A stretch of DNA of 64,000 bases from Acanthosepion esculentum (GCA_964036315.1 OZ038482.1:11628698-11692697); one strand, 5' to 3'. Counted from the first letter of the stretch, positions 25,045 through 36,599 are shown. Numbers and translations are program-made. The notes: generated by a model from the sequence alone, not told the origin.

Positions 25045-26150
25045 AAGATAAGTGTTAGAAGTGGCTACTAAACAAAAGACCAAAAAAAATAATTTCTCTC
25101 CTGTTGCCCATGAAATGTTATTTGACTCAGTAGAATACTCAACAGTCTTTAAACTATTACATAAGAAGAGTATTAATGAAAATAAAGTAAAAGTTATTGA
25201 GAATATGTACCAAAACGGCCCAGCAATAATTTCATTACATAAAACGTTTGGAAAAGAAGTGAAACAGAGAAATACAATTTTGATAAAACTGTTTACAGCA
25301 TATCTTTAAATAATCCTGTAGAAAATGAAATGAGAGTTGAAAGTAAACATATACAGGAAATATTTAAACCATCAATAATTTAATAATGATATTTTACTAA
25401 GATCAGAATCATCAGATAACTAATGGGCAAAGTTAAATGACTTAAATAAAAAATGTGTGGTTTGGTATGCTTTGTTTTACGACATATCAACCTCAATGGG
25501 TTATTTAATGCCAACAAAATTTTTATTGCTAGTAATATTTTTTTTTCTAAAAATATATTGTTTGTAATATTTTTCCAAAAATGCATTGCTGGTATTAAAA
25601 CCTATTTTTACATTTTCATAGTGTTTGACCCCTTTTGGGGGGGGGGTAGCTATTTGCCCAGTGCTGGGAACCTAACAGATGCTAACACCATGGGTCGGGA
25701 TGGACCTAAGAACACCAGCAATTAAGAGGTGGTTCCACCCTCCTCAAAGCCTCCAGATCAGAGGCCTTGCTGTTGGATGTAGTTTATTGTCTTACCCAGG
25801 ATGCAGATGTAGTTTATCGACATACCAAGAATGGAATAAAAAAAGTTTCAACATGGGTTTTACAATGAACAGAAACAAGATAAAATTAATGTTCAATTGT
25901 AACATTCCAAAAATTATCATAAAAACAGAGGATGAAGAACTGGAAGACATTCAGAAATACATCTACTTGCGACAGCTCTGAAGGTTAATTAAAAACAATG
26001 AAAATGAAATAAAACTATGCATAATGATATGGTGGAAGAAATTTCATAAAAACAGAGATATAATGAAAAGTACCTGACCAATTGTCTTGAAATAAAGTAT
26101 ATAATGAGTGTATAATACCAGTATATGAATGACTATTCAATGGTTTCTCT
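25045..26150 (+). mobile_element. LINE-D (RTE-like) RT fragment interrupted by a retroposon
   Basis: 25052-25309 encodes an RT palm piece: LFDSVEYSTVFKLLHKKSI, VIENMYQNGPAIISLHK and LIKLFTAYL (motif A through the post-A helix). 25375-25440 continues with NDILLRSESSDN, a decayed equivalent of the ADDIVL block whose catalytic Asp pair is lost. After the insertion at 25454-25834 the element resumes at 25850 with TMNRNKIKLMFN, DEELEDIQKYIYLRQL and further C-terminal sequence. The order is colinear with an RTE-type ORF2, so a single LINE copy was split by the later insertion. Many lesions; inactive. Confidence 0.75.
25454..25834 (-). mobile_element. MHR retroposon, copy 2
   Basis: Plus-strand order is tail ('gacatatcaacctcaatggg' then 'ttatttaatgcc'), a degenerate 'tattgctggtaat' repeat block, the core ('gaacaccagcaattaagagg') and about two 30-bp units ('gatgcagatgtagtttatcg'), i.e. 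the element lies on the minus strand. 'aataaaaaa' occurs at 25445-25453 and 25835-25843, a likely TSD. It interrupts LINE-D. Confidence 0.8.
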
Positions 26151-26777
26151 ACTAAAATATAAAAGGATGAACAGGTTTTTTTCATTTAATGTTCATACTT
26201 CAAAAGGTAGAAAAAAATCTCAATAAAATGGTGATTTGTTATAAGTGTTTGAAAAGATCATTTCCTAAATAAAAACTATTAACAACATAACAAAATAATA
26301 GCAAAATTCTGCCCTCAAACTGGAAAACTTAATAATTGTACAATGCTACTTTGTTTAGCAACCTTTTAGTTTTATTTAGTCTAGTCTTTTGTGTTTAAGA
26401 TAAAGAATATTGATGCCAAGATTTCTAATAAACATTTTCAAAAAGTTTCTCAGATTTGTTAAAATTGATAAGAAATGCTTAAAATTCTTCTTTTATTCTT
26501 TGTTGCACATATCATCTGTGAAATATCTTGATTATATAATAACATTAGTATATAATATAAATATATTAATAATATAATTAAGAAATAAAAGAACTTATCA
26601 ATAATCATTATGTACTCAATTTTAAAATAGTTTTTGTTAACAAGAAAGTCTTTAATGTAACATATATGGAAGCCTTGTTGCACAACAAGCAATTAAATAT
26701 CTCCTCAGATATTGAAAGACTATCAGTTTCACATATCTCCTAACTGATCCAGTGATGACTCCCTACCTCATTGACTG

Positions 26778-27035
26778 CAGGCTTATAGCTATATCATGTT
26801 GAAACACTGGTTCTTGTACAATCACCAGTTAAGCAACATCAATTCTGGTCAGTACCTAGGTGGGTGACTATTTGAGAATACCAGATGCTGTAAATTTGGA
26901 TGAGTGAATGGTACAATGGACAATGGCTTGAAATTGGACAGCTAAGTTAGGTTTGTTATATTCACTTATGTGCAAATACTCTAGGGAAAGGTATGAATCC
27001 ATCTCTTCTCCTCCAGCTATAGGTCAAATACTAAA
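26778..27035 (+). mobile_element. 5S rRNA-derived SINE, copy 2
   Basis: 26778-26901 follows 5S rRNA closely: 'gcttatagctatatcatg', 'ttgaaacactggttcttg', 'caccagttaagcaacatc', 'ggtcagtacctaggtggg', 'aataccagatgctgtaaa'. The downstream tail ('gtttgttatattcacttatg', 'tgcaaatactctagggaaag', 'ctccagctataggtcaaata') is shared with the tRNA-headed SINEs at 28437-28632, 34150-34335 and 45440-45665. The 5S promoter region is partly intact. Confidence 0.85.
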
Positions 27036-27129
27036 ACTTGTATCAGTAAACAATTATGATCTTCAAAACATTCTTACAATCTGAAAGTATTTTCTAGTTT
27101 CAAATAATGTGAAAAACAAATTGCAACAA

Positions 27130-28350
27130 ATAAATCAATCATTGACCACAGTCAAGAGGAGAGGATCCCTAAACATAGTCAAGAGCAGAGCATCCTCAAT
27201 CACAGTAAAGAGGAGAGCATCCCCAACCACAAGTCAAGACGATGCGACCCCAACCACAGTCAAGAGGAGAGCGTCACAAACCGCAGCCAAGAACAGAGCA
27301 TGCCCAACCATTGTCAATAGTTGAGCATCCTCAATCAAAGTCAAGAGGAGAGCATCCCCTAACCACAGTCAAGAAGAGAGTATCCCCAAACACAGTCAAG
27401 AGTAGAGCAACACCAACCTCAGTCAAGAGGAGGGCATCCCCAAACATGGCCAAGAGAAGAGCGTCTCCAACTACAGTCAAGAGGAGGGCATCCCCAATCA
27501 CAGTCAAGAGGAGGGCACTCCCAAGCACAGTCAAGAAAAGAGCACCCCCAACCACAATCAAGAGAAAAGGATCCCCAATTACAGTCAAGAGCAGGGCATC
27601 CCCAATCACAGTCAAGAAGAGGGCATCCCCAACCATGGTCAAGAGAAGAACATCCCCAACCACAGTCAAAAGGAGGGCATTCCCAGCTAGTCAAGATGAG
27701 GGCATTCCCAGCCACAGTTAAGAAGAGGGCATCCCCAACCACAGTCAAGAAGAGGGCATATCCAACCACAGTCAAGAGAAGGGCATCCCCAGCCACAGTC
27801 AAGAGGAGGGCATCCACAACTACGGTCAAGAAGAGGGCATCCACAACCATGCTCAAGAGTACAGCATCCACAACCACACTCACAAGTACAGCATCCACAA
27901 CCACACTCACAAGTACAGCATCCACAACCACACTCATGAGTACAGCATCCACAACCACACTCATGAGTACAGCATCCCCAACCACAGTCAAGAGGAAGCC
28001 ATACCCAATCACAGTACTCCCAACCTCAGTCAAGAAAAGAGCACCCCCAACCACAGTCAAGAAAAGAGCATCCCCAACCACAGTCAAGAGGAGAGCATTG
28101 CCAACCACGGTTACAAGAAGAGCGTCCCCAACCACAGTCAAGAGGAGAGCATCCCTAACCACAATCAAGAGGAGAGCATCCCCAATCCCAGTCAACAGCA
28201 GGGCATCCCCAACCACAGTCAAGAGGAGGGCACCCCCAACCACGCTCAAGAGAAGAGCGTCCCAAAACACGCTCAAGAGAAGAGCATCCCAAACCACGCT
28301 CAAAAGTACAGTGTCCCCAATCACAGTCAAGAGGAGAGCATCCTCAATAG
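27130..28350. repeat. 27-bp minisatellite, about 45 units
   Basis: Unit of the form 'aaccacagtcaagaggagag' plus 'catcccc'. A variant subarray at 27845-27975 uses 'catccacaaccacactca' with 'aagtacag'. Because 27 is divisible by 3, frames stay open on both strands: plus frames (27242-27721, 27696-28421) give (SPTTVKRRA)n and the minus frame (27419-28360) gives (VVGDALLLT)n. The two plus frames are offset by indels, there is no initiation context or splice evidence, and both strands being open is a by-product of the unit length. I read it as a non-coding VNTR. Confidence 0.9.
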
Positions 28351-28436
28351 CACTCTGCAATTGTCAGCTCCTTAATCCTTTCCATGGTTCTACAGTATGT
28401 GCCCTAGCCAGCACTATATAATGGTTTCAATCTCAC

Positions 28437-28632
28437 GGCAAGTAAGCCCTGTTTATCCTACTATTTAGCTCTTAGCTGGGAGTGGAGAGAAAAGATTGAT
28501 TCATACCTTTCACAAGGTACAAAATGAATGTAACAAACTCACCTGGAATTTGAACTCTACTCCCAGATTTCTTTTCCCAACCTATTAACCACTACACCAC
28601 CTTCACATCCTTCATGATAACAGCATTTGCAA
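28437..28632 (-). mobile_element. tRNA-derived SINE, 12-bp near-perfect TSD
   Basis: On the minus strand a tRNA-like head has an A box ('tggtgtagtggttaatagg') and a B box ('gagttcaaattcc'). The tail that follows ('gtttgttacattcatttt', 'gaaaggtatgaatca', 'cccagctaagagctaaatag') is also carried by the 5S-headed SINEs. Flanks 28425-28436 'tttcaatctcac' and 28633-28644 'ttttaatctcac' form the TSD (11/12). Confidence 0.8.
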
Positions 28633-28644
28633 TTTTAATCTCAC

Positions 28645-29328
28645 AGAATTATTTACCAGTTTAGTGAATTAATTCTTTTTGTCCTATTGACATAGCCCCA
28701 TGCTTGACTAAAGCTCACTAAATTAATGTATAGTCATTTTATAATGTTTAACACTCATCACTTAGATACCATAATGTCAGCCTTACCATTAACAAGAAAA
28801 ATGTGGAAGTGTGGAAAAACAACAAATAGAGAGAAAACATGGCTGAGATAAGTAAAAAGTTTTTACTTCCCCATGATTTACAAAATTTGATTGTTTGCTT
28901 ATTCCAGAGTATTGTATATCAGTTGCAGAAAACTGAGAGTTTGTTCAGGGTATAACACAAGGTAATAGTCAAAATACCAGCCAGGTTGTATATGTCTTCA
29001 TGGGTGAAATCAGCATTGGCTTTATAGTGAGTCAGTGGCCCAGTAATAGCTGTGGGGGAAACTGCATGTGCCTTTTTCTGATTGGGCACAAAAGATGTTT
29101 TATGACCCTAGTATTTTTGGATGGTATTTCAGAAGTAGGTTTGAAAAACTAGTCAAAATTAATGTCTGCTTTTTGTCATATACGCTGTGTATGTCGAAGG
29201 AAGCACTTCTGTTTGAGTTAAAGAATTGGAGTTCCAACAGATTAAGACAATACCAATTCATTCCTGAACAGAATTTGATCCTAACTATATGCCATAGAGA
29301 CAGAATTTTAAAAAAATACCTAAAGTCA

Positions 29329-29379
<51 letters not shown>

Positions 29380-29699
29380 TTCCTCCCCTATCTAATCTTG
29401 TGACCCTTTTTTAAAAATGTCAAAGCCTAAAAAGAGCAACCCATTTTCTTTTACTTGATGGCTAGAAGCACATTTCCTGTGTTAATTTTTGGTAAAATAT
29501 TAACAGCAATTTGATCTTGGAGCATCAAAGTATTTCAACCCATTTCTAGATCAGTAGAGTTGTAAGATTTGAAAAGGTTTGCCATAAGAAAGGGCTAATG
29601 CTGTCAAAAGTTTGAAACAAGATAAAATTCTCAATATAGAATCTTGGAAAGCCTTTAATCCCTACCACATGGGAAATGGTTATGCTACTTTCTAAATTT
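28645..29699. other. AT-rich interval with a long (AT)n run, no gene seen
   Basis: (AT)n occupies about 29330-29378. A frame at 29068-29331 (87 codons) matches nothing I recognise and has no gene context. Confidence 0.5.
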
Positions 29700-29935
29700 T
29701 TTAATTATTTTACCACAAGCAAGGTGATAAAGTCACTGAGATGCAAGGTATTACCGAGACTGAAAGAATCTGAGAAAATCATTATAAAGGAAAGAGTAAA
29801 ATAGAATAAGAGGATTCAAGGAGACAGAAAATGACAATTGACATTGAATTTAACTTTTGAAAATCAAAGTTGATTGGAAAGCAAGAAGCTGGAAAAGAGT
29901 TCCAAAAGCAAAAAAGCTTAGAGAAAATGTTGGAT
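29700..29935 (-). mobile_element. LINE-A 3' end fragment
   Basis: Starts with 'aattattttaccacaagcaa' and contains 'gacaattgacattgaattta' and 'gaaaagagttccaaaagc', the reverse complement of the LINE-A 3' UTR and 'LWNS' region (compare 35715-35935). It abuts LINE-E directly. Confidence 0.7.
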
Positions 29936-29939
29936 CTTT

Positions 29940-31660
29940 TCCACTGAGAAACTCTGGATAAACAGTCTAATGATCCATATAAAAAAACTTATCTGAACTC
30001 TAATGAATAGAGTGCAACAGAATTAAACCAGAAACAGAACAAAAAAAGTGTAGGTTTGTTAAAGACACTGTAACAAGGAATGTAATATTTATGCTCAGAA
30101 TGATATCAGAAAGAGCGATATAAATGCAAAAGGATGCATACTTATGTTTCTTAGATTACACAAAAGCATTTGATAAAGCACATCACAAAGAACTGTCAGA
30201 ACTGCTCTGTAACCATGACATATTTTGGACTGATATTAGATTAATTCAGAACCTATTCTGGCAGCAAACTACCTACATACAGATAGAAAATGAATTCAGT
30301 AATACACAAAAATAAAAAGTGGTGTAATACAAAGACGTGTCTTCTCACCAGGCTTATTCAACCTTCATAGTGAAGCAATCCCGAGAAAATTAGAAGTCCT
30401 ACCAGGATTCATTATTGGTGGCCAGAATTTTAACAGCACAAGATATGCAGATAATACAGTGTTGACAGCAGACAAAGAAAGGAAACTATGGGAACTTCTA
30501 CAGAAAGTAGTAAAGGAAAGCAAGAAGAAAGAACTAAACATCAATTGTAAGATTACAGAGTGTATGGTTGTCAGCAAAAGGAAGAGTTATGAATCGTGTT
30601 CATCTTGTCTGATATTCGCACGTCAAATGTGCACCTCCTGACTGAGAAAAACATTGGTGTCATATAGCTCTCCTAGTGCCAGACCCATGCTGACTCTTGG
30701 CTAATACCTGCCCAGTATCATTCATATACAAATAGACAGCAACACCTACTCTAAGTAGGTCTTCTCTCAACAGCCCATTGTGGGAGGGGACGCAACCCCT
30801 GGTGCTTACAGCACCACATACAACCAACTTGGAGTCTTTTATCAAGCTAACTTGATTCTCTGTTACACCAAAGTCAAGCAAGTACAAAAATTTTAAATAT
30901 CTAGGAAGTGTTTTAACTCAGGACAATGCACCACTGAAATCCGAAAAGACATTGGAATAGTGAAAGTGGCCTTCCAAAAGTTCATTAGAAACAAAAAAAA
31001 AATAAAATTTTGAACTCATACAAAATATTGGTCCTCCAATATTGTAGTGAATTCTAAACAATCCCCCCACATATGAAGAAGAGACTTGAAGTAATAGAAC
31101 TGTGGATCTACAGAAGGATACTGAAAATACAATAGACTGAATATGTGAGTAACAATAAAGATTCAGGGAAAACGGAAACAAAAAGTACACTTATATTTTG
31201 AATCACAGAGAGTTGAAATTTTGTGGGCACATAATGAGTAAAGAGGGCTTGGCAAATTTGACACTGACAGAGCATATCAAAGGCAAGAGGGACAGAGGAA
31301 AGCAGTGGATAACCTACCTAACAAGCTTGTGGAAATGGTTGGCAGAATGGGGATTAGGAGAGTAACAAAAAAACAAACCTTACTAAGAGCTACAATTAAT
31401 TTTTTTAATTTTATGCTTTAAAATTATAGAAGCTAATGAAAAAAGAGAGCTTGGAGAATTTGACACTCACATGACATATTGAATGCAATAGGAATGGTGG
31501 AAAACAGTAATCTACTTAATAAGATTGTTTAAAGGAATGCAGAACAAAGAGTGATAGCAAAAAGACAAACCTTACTAAGAGCTACAAAGGATATAAAGTT
31601 GTGGAGAGCCATGATCTCCCACGTTCTGAAGGGTCACGGCACACAGAAGCAGCAGCTTAT
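29940..31660 (+). mobile_element. LINE-E (RTE-like) ORF2 RT to C-terminus, the satellite's dispersed relative
   Basis: 30124-30315 encodes YLCFLDYTKAFDKAHHKELS (motif A). 30370-30640 encodes IIGGQNFNSTRYADNTVLTA (the catalytic YADD is YADN here), then ELLQKVVKESKKKELNIN. After an unrelated stretch at about 30655-30855 the frame resumes with 'KYLGSVLTQDN', an 'ELWIYRRILKI' block and EGLANLTLTEHIKG. The C-terminal segment is tandemly duplicated (31240-31395 and 31444-31590), followed by 'gtggagagccatgatctccc'. 29965-30300 corresponds to the whole satellite monomer, so this family supplied the array. Stops and frameshifts show it is inactive. Confidence 0.8.
30655..30855. other. about 200-bp non-homologous segment within LINE-E
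   Basis: It separates the KKTEC-like RT spacer from the 'KYLGS' block, which are adjacent in related elements. It is more GC-rich than its surroundings ('ggaggggacgcaacccctgg' is included). No TSD found by eye; it may be an insertion of an unrecognised repeat. Confidence 0.4.
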
Positions 31661-32578
31661 GGTATGAACAAATAAAAAAAAGTTGCAAAAAATATTGTAG
31701 AATGCATCAAATTTATAATGACTGAGAAAAGGAACTCAGTTTCTGGTTGAAAAGGTTAAAGTGCTGTGTGATCAAGATGCATAAAATGTTCTTTTATTGG
31801 TCAAGAGGAAAGGGAGAAATTATTTTTTATCAGGCAGCCATGTTGGCAAGTGGGTAAGAGTTGGAAGTGAAAATAGTTTAGGGTTTTTTCCATGGAAGTT
31901 TTGTAGTGACTCCATAATTCTAGATAAATTAAGCCCATTACAGGAATCTATATTTAAAAAAAAAAATATTACTTGCATAGAGTTCTCTTTTTTCATTACA
32001 TGAACACACGCATCTGATTACACAAAAGCTCTCTTGCATAACAGGGTGAGGTATATTTTACATGCCAAGGGATTATAAATAATCATGATAGAAATAGGGA
32101 GCATCAGAAGATGACTTCCTAGCACAAAGAACAATTGCTCTCCCCTTTGTATGTAAATTATAGATTTGAGCATTTCTAAAAGCCATTGCACATTAAGAAA
32201 TATCTTTTATCTAATAAAATTAATACATACTAAAATACCTTTTGACATTTGGATGGATGTGCAGTTAGCAGTGTTGGGTCTGATGTATCTGGGAATGACT
32301 GCAAAAAGGCCCCCCTCCCCAACAAAAAGGGTTAATAATAATCGAATATATTAAAATTGGCCTGAAAAGAAAATCACAAAAAGAGGTAAAAAATAATATC
32401 TAAAATAATCCAATTTCTATTGGAGTGACTGCAAAATACTTCACCCATCCCAATTTATAGGCAAAACAATAAAATAGGCAAATTCTCAGTCTCATTTGAC
32501 GTAGTGCTGTTCATTATTGTCTTGAAGCCTGAACACCATCATTGCTTGTCTCTATTCCCTTTTGTGTGTATTAACTCT
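31661..32578. other. unassigned AT-rich interval
   Basis: No recognisable ORF, RNA gene or repeat. Short frames are not conserved with anything else in the window. Confidence 0.4.
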
Positions 32579-32585
32579 ATTCTTA

Positions 32586-33184
32586 GCTGTCCTGGGTATG
32601 ACGATAAACTACATCCACGTCCTGGGTATGATGATAAACTACATCCACGTCCTGGGTATGATGATAAACTACATCCACGTCCTGGGTATGATGATAAACT
32701 ACATCCACGTCCTGGGTATGATGATAAACTACATCCACGTCCTGGGTATGATGATAAACTACATCCACGTCCTGGGTATGATGATAAACTACATCCACGT
32801 CCTGGGTATGATGATAAACTACATCCAACAGCAAGGCATATGATCAGGAGGTTTCGAGGAGCATACAACCACCTCTTAATTGCTGGTGTTCCCAGGTCCA
32901 CCCTGACTTGGGGTGGTAGCACCTATTAGGGTCCCAGCTATGGGCAAACTTGGGTCAAAGCACTACGAAAGTGTAAAAACAGGTTTTAATACCAGCAATA
33001 CATTTATGTAAAAATTATTACCAGCAATGAATTTTTTAAGGAAAAACTATTACTAGTAATACATTTAAAAAAAAAAAATATTACCAGTAATATATTTTTG
33101 AAAAGAATTACCAGCAATAAAAATCATGTCAGCATTAAATAACCCATTGAGGTTGATATGCTGTAAAACAAAACGAACCAAACC
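32586..33184 (+). mobile_element. MHR retroposon, copy 3: the longest copy, eight 30-bp repeats
   Basis: Order on the plus strand: eight almost perfect 30-bp units (32588-32826; 'cctgggtatgatgataaact' + 'acatccacgt'), a 150-bp unique core ('cacctcttaattgctggtgt'), an A-rich block with degenerate 'attaccagcaata' repeats, then the tail 'gcattaaataacccattgag' + 'gttgatatgctgtaaaac'. A 7-bp candidate TSD 'attctta' lies at 32579-32585 and 33185-33191. The 141-codon frame through it (PGYDDKLHPR)n and frames on the other strand exist only because 30 is a multiple of 3. Confidence 0.85.
32588..32826. repeat. 30-bp minisatellite, eight units
   Basis: Seven units are identical and the first differs by one base. 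It belongs to the 5' end of the MHR retroposon; other copies have about 4 (20.8 kb), 2 (25.8 kb), 2-3 (52.4-52.7 kb) and 2 (58.6 kb) units. There are no spacers, so it is not a CRISPR array. Confidence 0.95.
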
Positions 33185-33361
33185 ATTCTTACTTTGTGGT
33201 CATTTTGCCTCATTACTGTTGCTTCACCTTGTCTATATTGTTTGCTTGCTTAATATTATTTTTTGCCCTGTTCTTTTCTTTCTCTTGTTATTGATTATTG
33301 CAAATTTTGTTAATTCTCTTTGCTGGGCATTTCTGCAAATTGTAATTTAACCATGGCCAAT

Positions 33362-33505
33362 TACTCTGAAAGCAGAGTGATTAATGATGCAGGAGGCAAA
33401 ATCATTGTGCTGAGTTCAATTTCTGACCATGTCTATTATGTTTATTTAGCACTAATACTTTTGGAAAAGGCATGAACATATCTTCTTCCAGCTATGGGTT
33501 AGACA
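33362..33505 (+). mobile_element. degenerate tRNA-type SINE
   Basis: B-box-like 'gagttcaatttct' is followed by a tail related to the shared SINE tail ('ggaaaaggcatgaacatat', 'cttccagctatgggttagac'). The head is degraded. Confidence 0.5.
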
Positions 33506-34149
33506 GTAGGGTAGATTGGCCTGTTTAGCCTTAATAGAGTAATCAATCTAAGAGAAAGTCAGCTGAATTCAAAATCAGCTGGAAGATGTATATGCTCTGT
33601 CAGGACCCTGCCCTAGACCACTCACTGATGTCACAACTGCATGTATATGATGTTGCTAAGGCCCTAATCGTTTATGGAGTTCATGATTTTGAGCATTTAT
33701 ACACATATTATCATTTCTACATATACAAGGAGCTATCCATAATTTCTGAGAATTTGAACAATGGTTCAGCTTAATGTAGTACAGCTTTGTCAATAACCTT
33801 TGTGAGCAGTGCTCTAACATATCATTCCCACCGACTCCTTTGAAGGAGACAGTAAAAACTAAAAAGTAGGGTAAGTATCTTTTTCCTGGTTAAATTCTTA
33901 TCTCCATTTGTAGCATTCCTCAGTCTTGAGTGACTGTGGGTTTCTGTACCATGAATTTCATCCTAATTAATAGTTTGTCCTTTTTTCCTTGCTAAATTTG
34001 ACTACTTTATCTAATGTTTCTTTTAGTTTTCCTTCTGGACCTACCATCAAAACTGATCAATATTCTAATCATCTTGTTGTACAGGTTAAATTAATCTTGT
34101 GATAAATCATGTCTTTGTCAAACTTCTCTTTCTAGTTTGGTCTACTTAC

Positions 34150-34335
34150 ATATGAAGATGGGTGGGTGGGAATTGGACTACAGCTCAGAATGAAAAATTG
34201 ATGAGCAAAGTTTAAATTGCAGATAGATTTGTTATATTCACTTACACACAAATACCCTTGGGAAAGGTACAAATTCATCTTCTTACTCCAGCTAGGAGTT
34301 AAATAGTAATACTTGTATCAGAAAAATTCATTGCT
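34150..34335 (+). mobile_element. SINE with shared tail, degenerate head
   Basis: Tail 'atttgttatattcacttaca', 'aatacccttgggaaaggtac' and 'ctccagctaggagttaaata' matches the tails at 26950-27020 and 45500-45590. The head ('ggactacagctcagaatg') resembles the palindromic head at 45.6 kb. Confidence 0.6.
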
Positions 34336-35007
34336 ATTCTCAAAAAATTGTTAATGCAATATTCACTCCCTAAAAAAAAAATTAAAAAGATAAAATTATT
34401 CTTACAATCCAAAATATGTTTTGATTTAAATAACCCACAAAAGGTTGATAAGCCATAAAATAACAAATCAGTACATACAAGCTGCTCATTCCTAATACAG
34501 ATTTTAGATTATTCACTTCATGGAGAAAAATGTTTTGCTGTGGTGAAAATTGTTTTTCATTTGATTATCTAAGTTCATGTGAAAGCAAGCTTCACTAATC
34601 TGATACATTTACAATACTGCTACAATGTAGCATTGTGAGAATGAAACTCTCCAACACAACAAACTTGTCTAAGAGAGTTAATTCCATATCAAATTTTGTT
34701 GATTACATCTTTGTCACTAGAACTAGTGACAAATAATTGGGTCCAGGTACAACAAAAAAAAAAAAAAAATCAAGATTCCTAAGTTTTAAAGCAAGAACTT
34801 CTTGTTCATTATTTGCCTTTCTCCCTTCCATTGCTAAGATTAGTAAATATCTAACATCTTTTCGTACCAGGGTTGCCATCAATGTTCGTATATGAAACTT
34901 TGTGTTAAAAACTAACTAGTGTTTAGTCTTATTTCTAAATTAGTGTGGCTATATAGTAGTGTACATTGTATCCTGTTCTATGACTTATCTTTATTGCCAT
35001 CCATCTG

Positions 35008-35165
35008 AGAGACTGATGCTAACCTCCAGGAGAGTGACATGTACCTTCTTGGCCTAACATTCTTGGCTGACATGAAGTGGAAAGACTATATTGAATCTAT
35101 TGCTAAGTCAGCTGCTAGGAAAGTTGGTTTACTGTGAAGCCCTCCAATTTTAGATGATAATAATT
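35008..35165 (+). mobile_element. LINE-A internal fragment
   Basis: Encodes YLLGLTFLADMKWKDYIESI then AKSAARKVGLL, the conserved post-RT segment of LINE-A also present at 36189-36374 on the minus strand. Both ends are truncated. Confidence 0.7.
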
Positions 35166-35714
35166 GGTGCATTTTTTTTGTTATTGAACAAATTTTCTTC
35201 ACTTTTAAAAAAAGTCATTTTAATTTACAAGTTCATTAATTAATGTACATTGTTTCTCCAGATTAATTTACTTTGGTTTTTTTTCTTTAAACCATTTTTT
35301 CTGTATACCCGGTGGCCTTCTTTGGGCATTTGTTGTGTTTTGAAATGTTGTCAAATCCTAGGAGACAAGGAAATTTTTCTGAACAATATGACATACAATG
35401 ATTAAATCATTCCATCTAACAAAACTCAGAAAATAATTGTTCCTTCATTTTGTTATATTACACAACCCACAGGTATTCTAAATGTATGGAAGCTTGATGG
35501 GGAAAATAACTATAAAATAAACAGTTTCACAGTTGATGGCATGATAAATTAATTACTTAAAATAGGCACATCTCTATATTGAAAACTTCCATAGGAAGAT
35601 TATGTACTGGCTGTCATGAAATATTGTGTTTACAAACACCTCAAGGCAATGGATAGATTTCTAAGTGGCAATAACTTGTAACAAGCAATAGCCACTTAAA
35701 ATTTAGCAGCAGCT

Positions 35715-36560
35715 CTTTTTTTAATTATTTCACCCCAAGCAAGGCAATAAAGCCACAAAGATGTAAGGGGTTACTGAGTTTTAGAGAATGAGAGAACAAA
35801 GAACAATAACAGAACAAGAATTAATAAGGCAGAAGATAACAATTGATATTGCATTTAAATTTTTGAAGGTCAAAATTAACTGGAAAGCAAAAGGTCAGAA
35901 GAAAGTTCCACAAGCAAGAAATGTGAGGAGAAATTGTCAGCATAGAACTTATGGTTACATCTAACCATTTCAACTGTAAAAGGATTTGGCCTTGCCGTCA
36001 ATCTAGTACTGTGATTAAATTCATAAAGTCTAGGTACTAAAGAGGTACTATCAGAACAATTACCATGAAAGTATTTATAGAAAAGGCACAGGAAAACTAC
36101 ACTATGATGGTGGGAAAGTGACAATCTGATATGCCAGGTCAGTACCAATAATGTTACAGATTCTTCTTTGTATTTTTTTCAAGAATCTCTAAATACATAG
36201 TAGAAGCACCAAGATGAATAGTAGACTTATAAATGTGTAAACTAGATTCTGGCGAGAAAAACAGTCTACCTCACACAGTGAACCATATTTCCTAGCAGCA
36301 GACCTAGTAATTGAGTCAATATAATCTTTCCACTTCATGTCAGTAGGAAATGTTACTCTACTGGAGATTAGCATCAGCCATGTTTATGGAAGGTAGAAAA
36401 GGTTGTCTCAGACAAAAGAGGGCAGTTTGATTTTGGAGGCATTAAAATTAACAAACCATTTCTTGCCCTGGTTAACAACAAACAGCATTTATACAGCCTT
36501 GTGGATGATGAATTATTTTTCCACCTTAGAACCCCTTCCCCCACAGACAAAAATATCATA
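35715..36560 (-). mobile_element. LINE-A copy 3, ORF2 C-terminus to 3' end
   Basis: Minus-strand translations give PPKSNCPLLS (36374-36559), SRVTFPTDMKWKDYIDSI and ARKYGSLC (36189-36374), then FLCLFYKYFHGNCSD, SLVPRLYEFNHSTRLTA and FTVEMVRCNHKFYADNF (35876-36148). The plus-strand 'aattatttcaccccaagcaa' at 35726 marks the 3' end. Frameshifts separate the blocks. Confidence 0.8.
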
Positions 36561-36599
36561 AGCCTATAGCTACTATCTCTATTTCCATAGAAAATGTTC

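Noticed and set aside
26778..26901. Functional 5S rRNA gene
   Set aside because: Several substitutions at conserved positions, no T-run terminator at about 120 nt, and a SINE tail continues. The copy at 21470 behaves the same way.
27419..28360. 313-codon minus-strand ORF (VVGDALLLT)n as a membrane protein
   Set aside because: It is the reverse reading of the 27-bp minisatellite. Length follows from the unit being a multiple of 3.
32588..32826. Regular 30-bp repeats as a CRISPR array
   Set aside because: Units are contiguous with no spacers, and the same unit heads a eukaryotic retroposon.
32504..32929. 141-codon repeat protein (PGYDDKLHPR)n and its other-frame versions
   Set aside because: Three or more frames on both strands are open at once through a 30-bp unit, and the frames run into retroposon core sequence. 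No gene signals.
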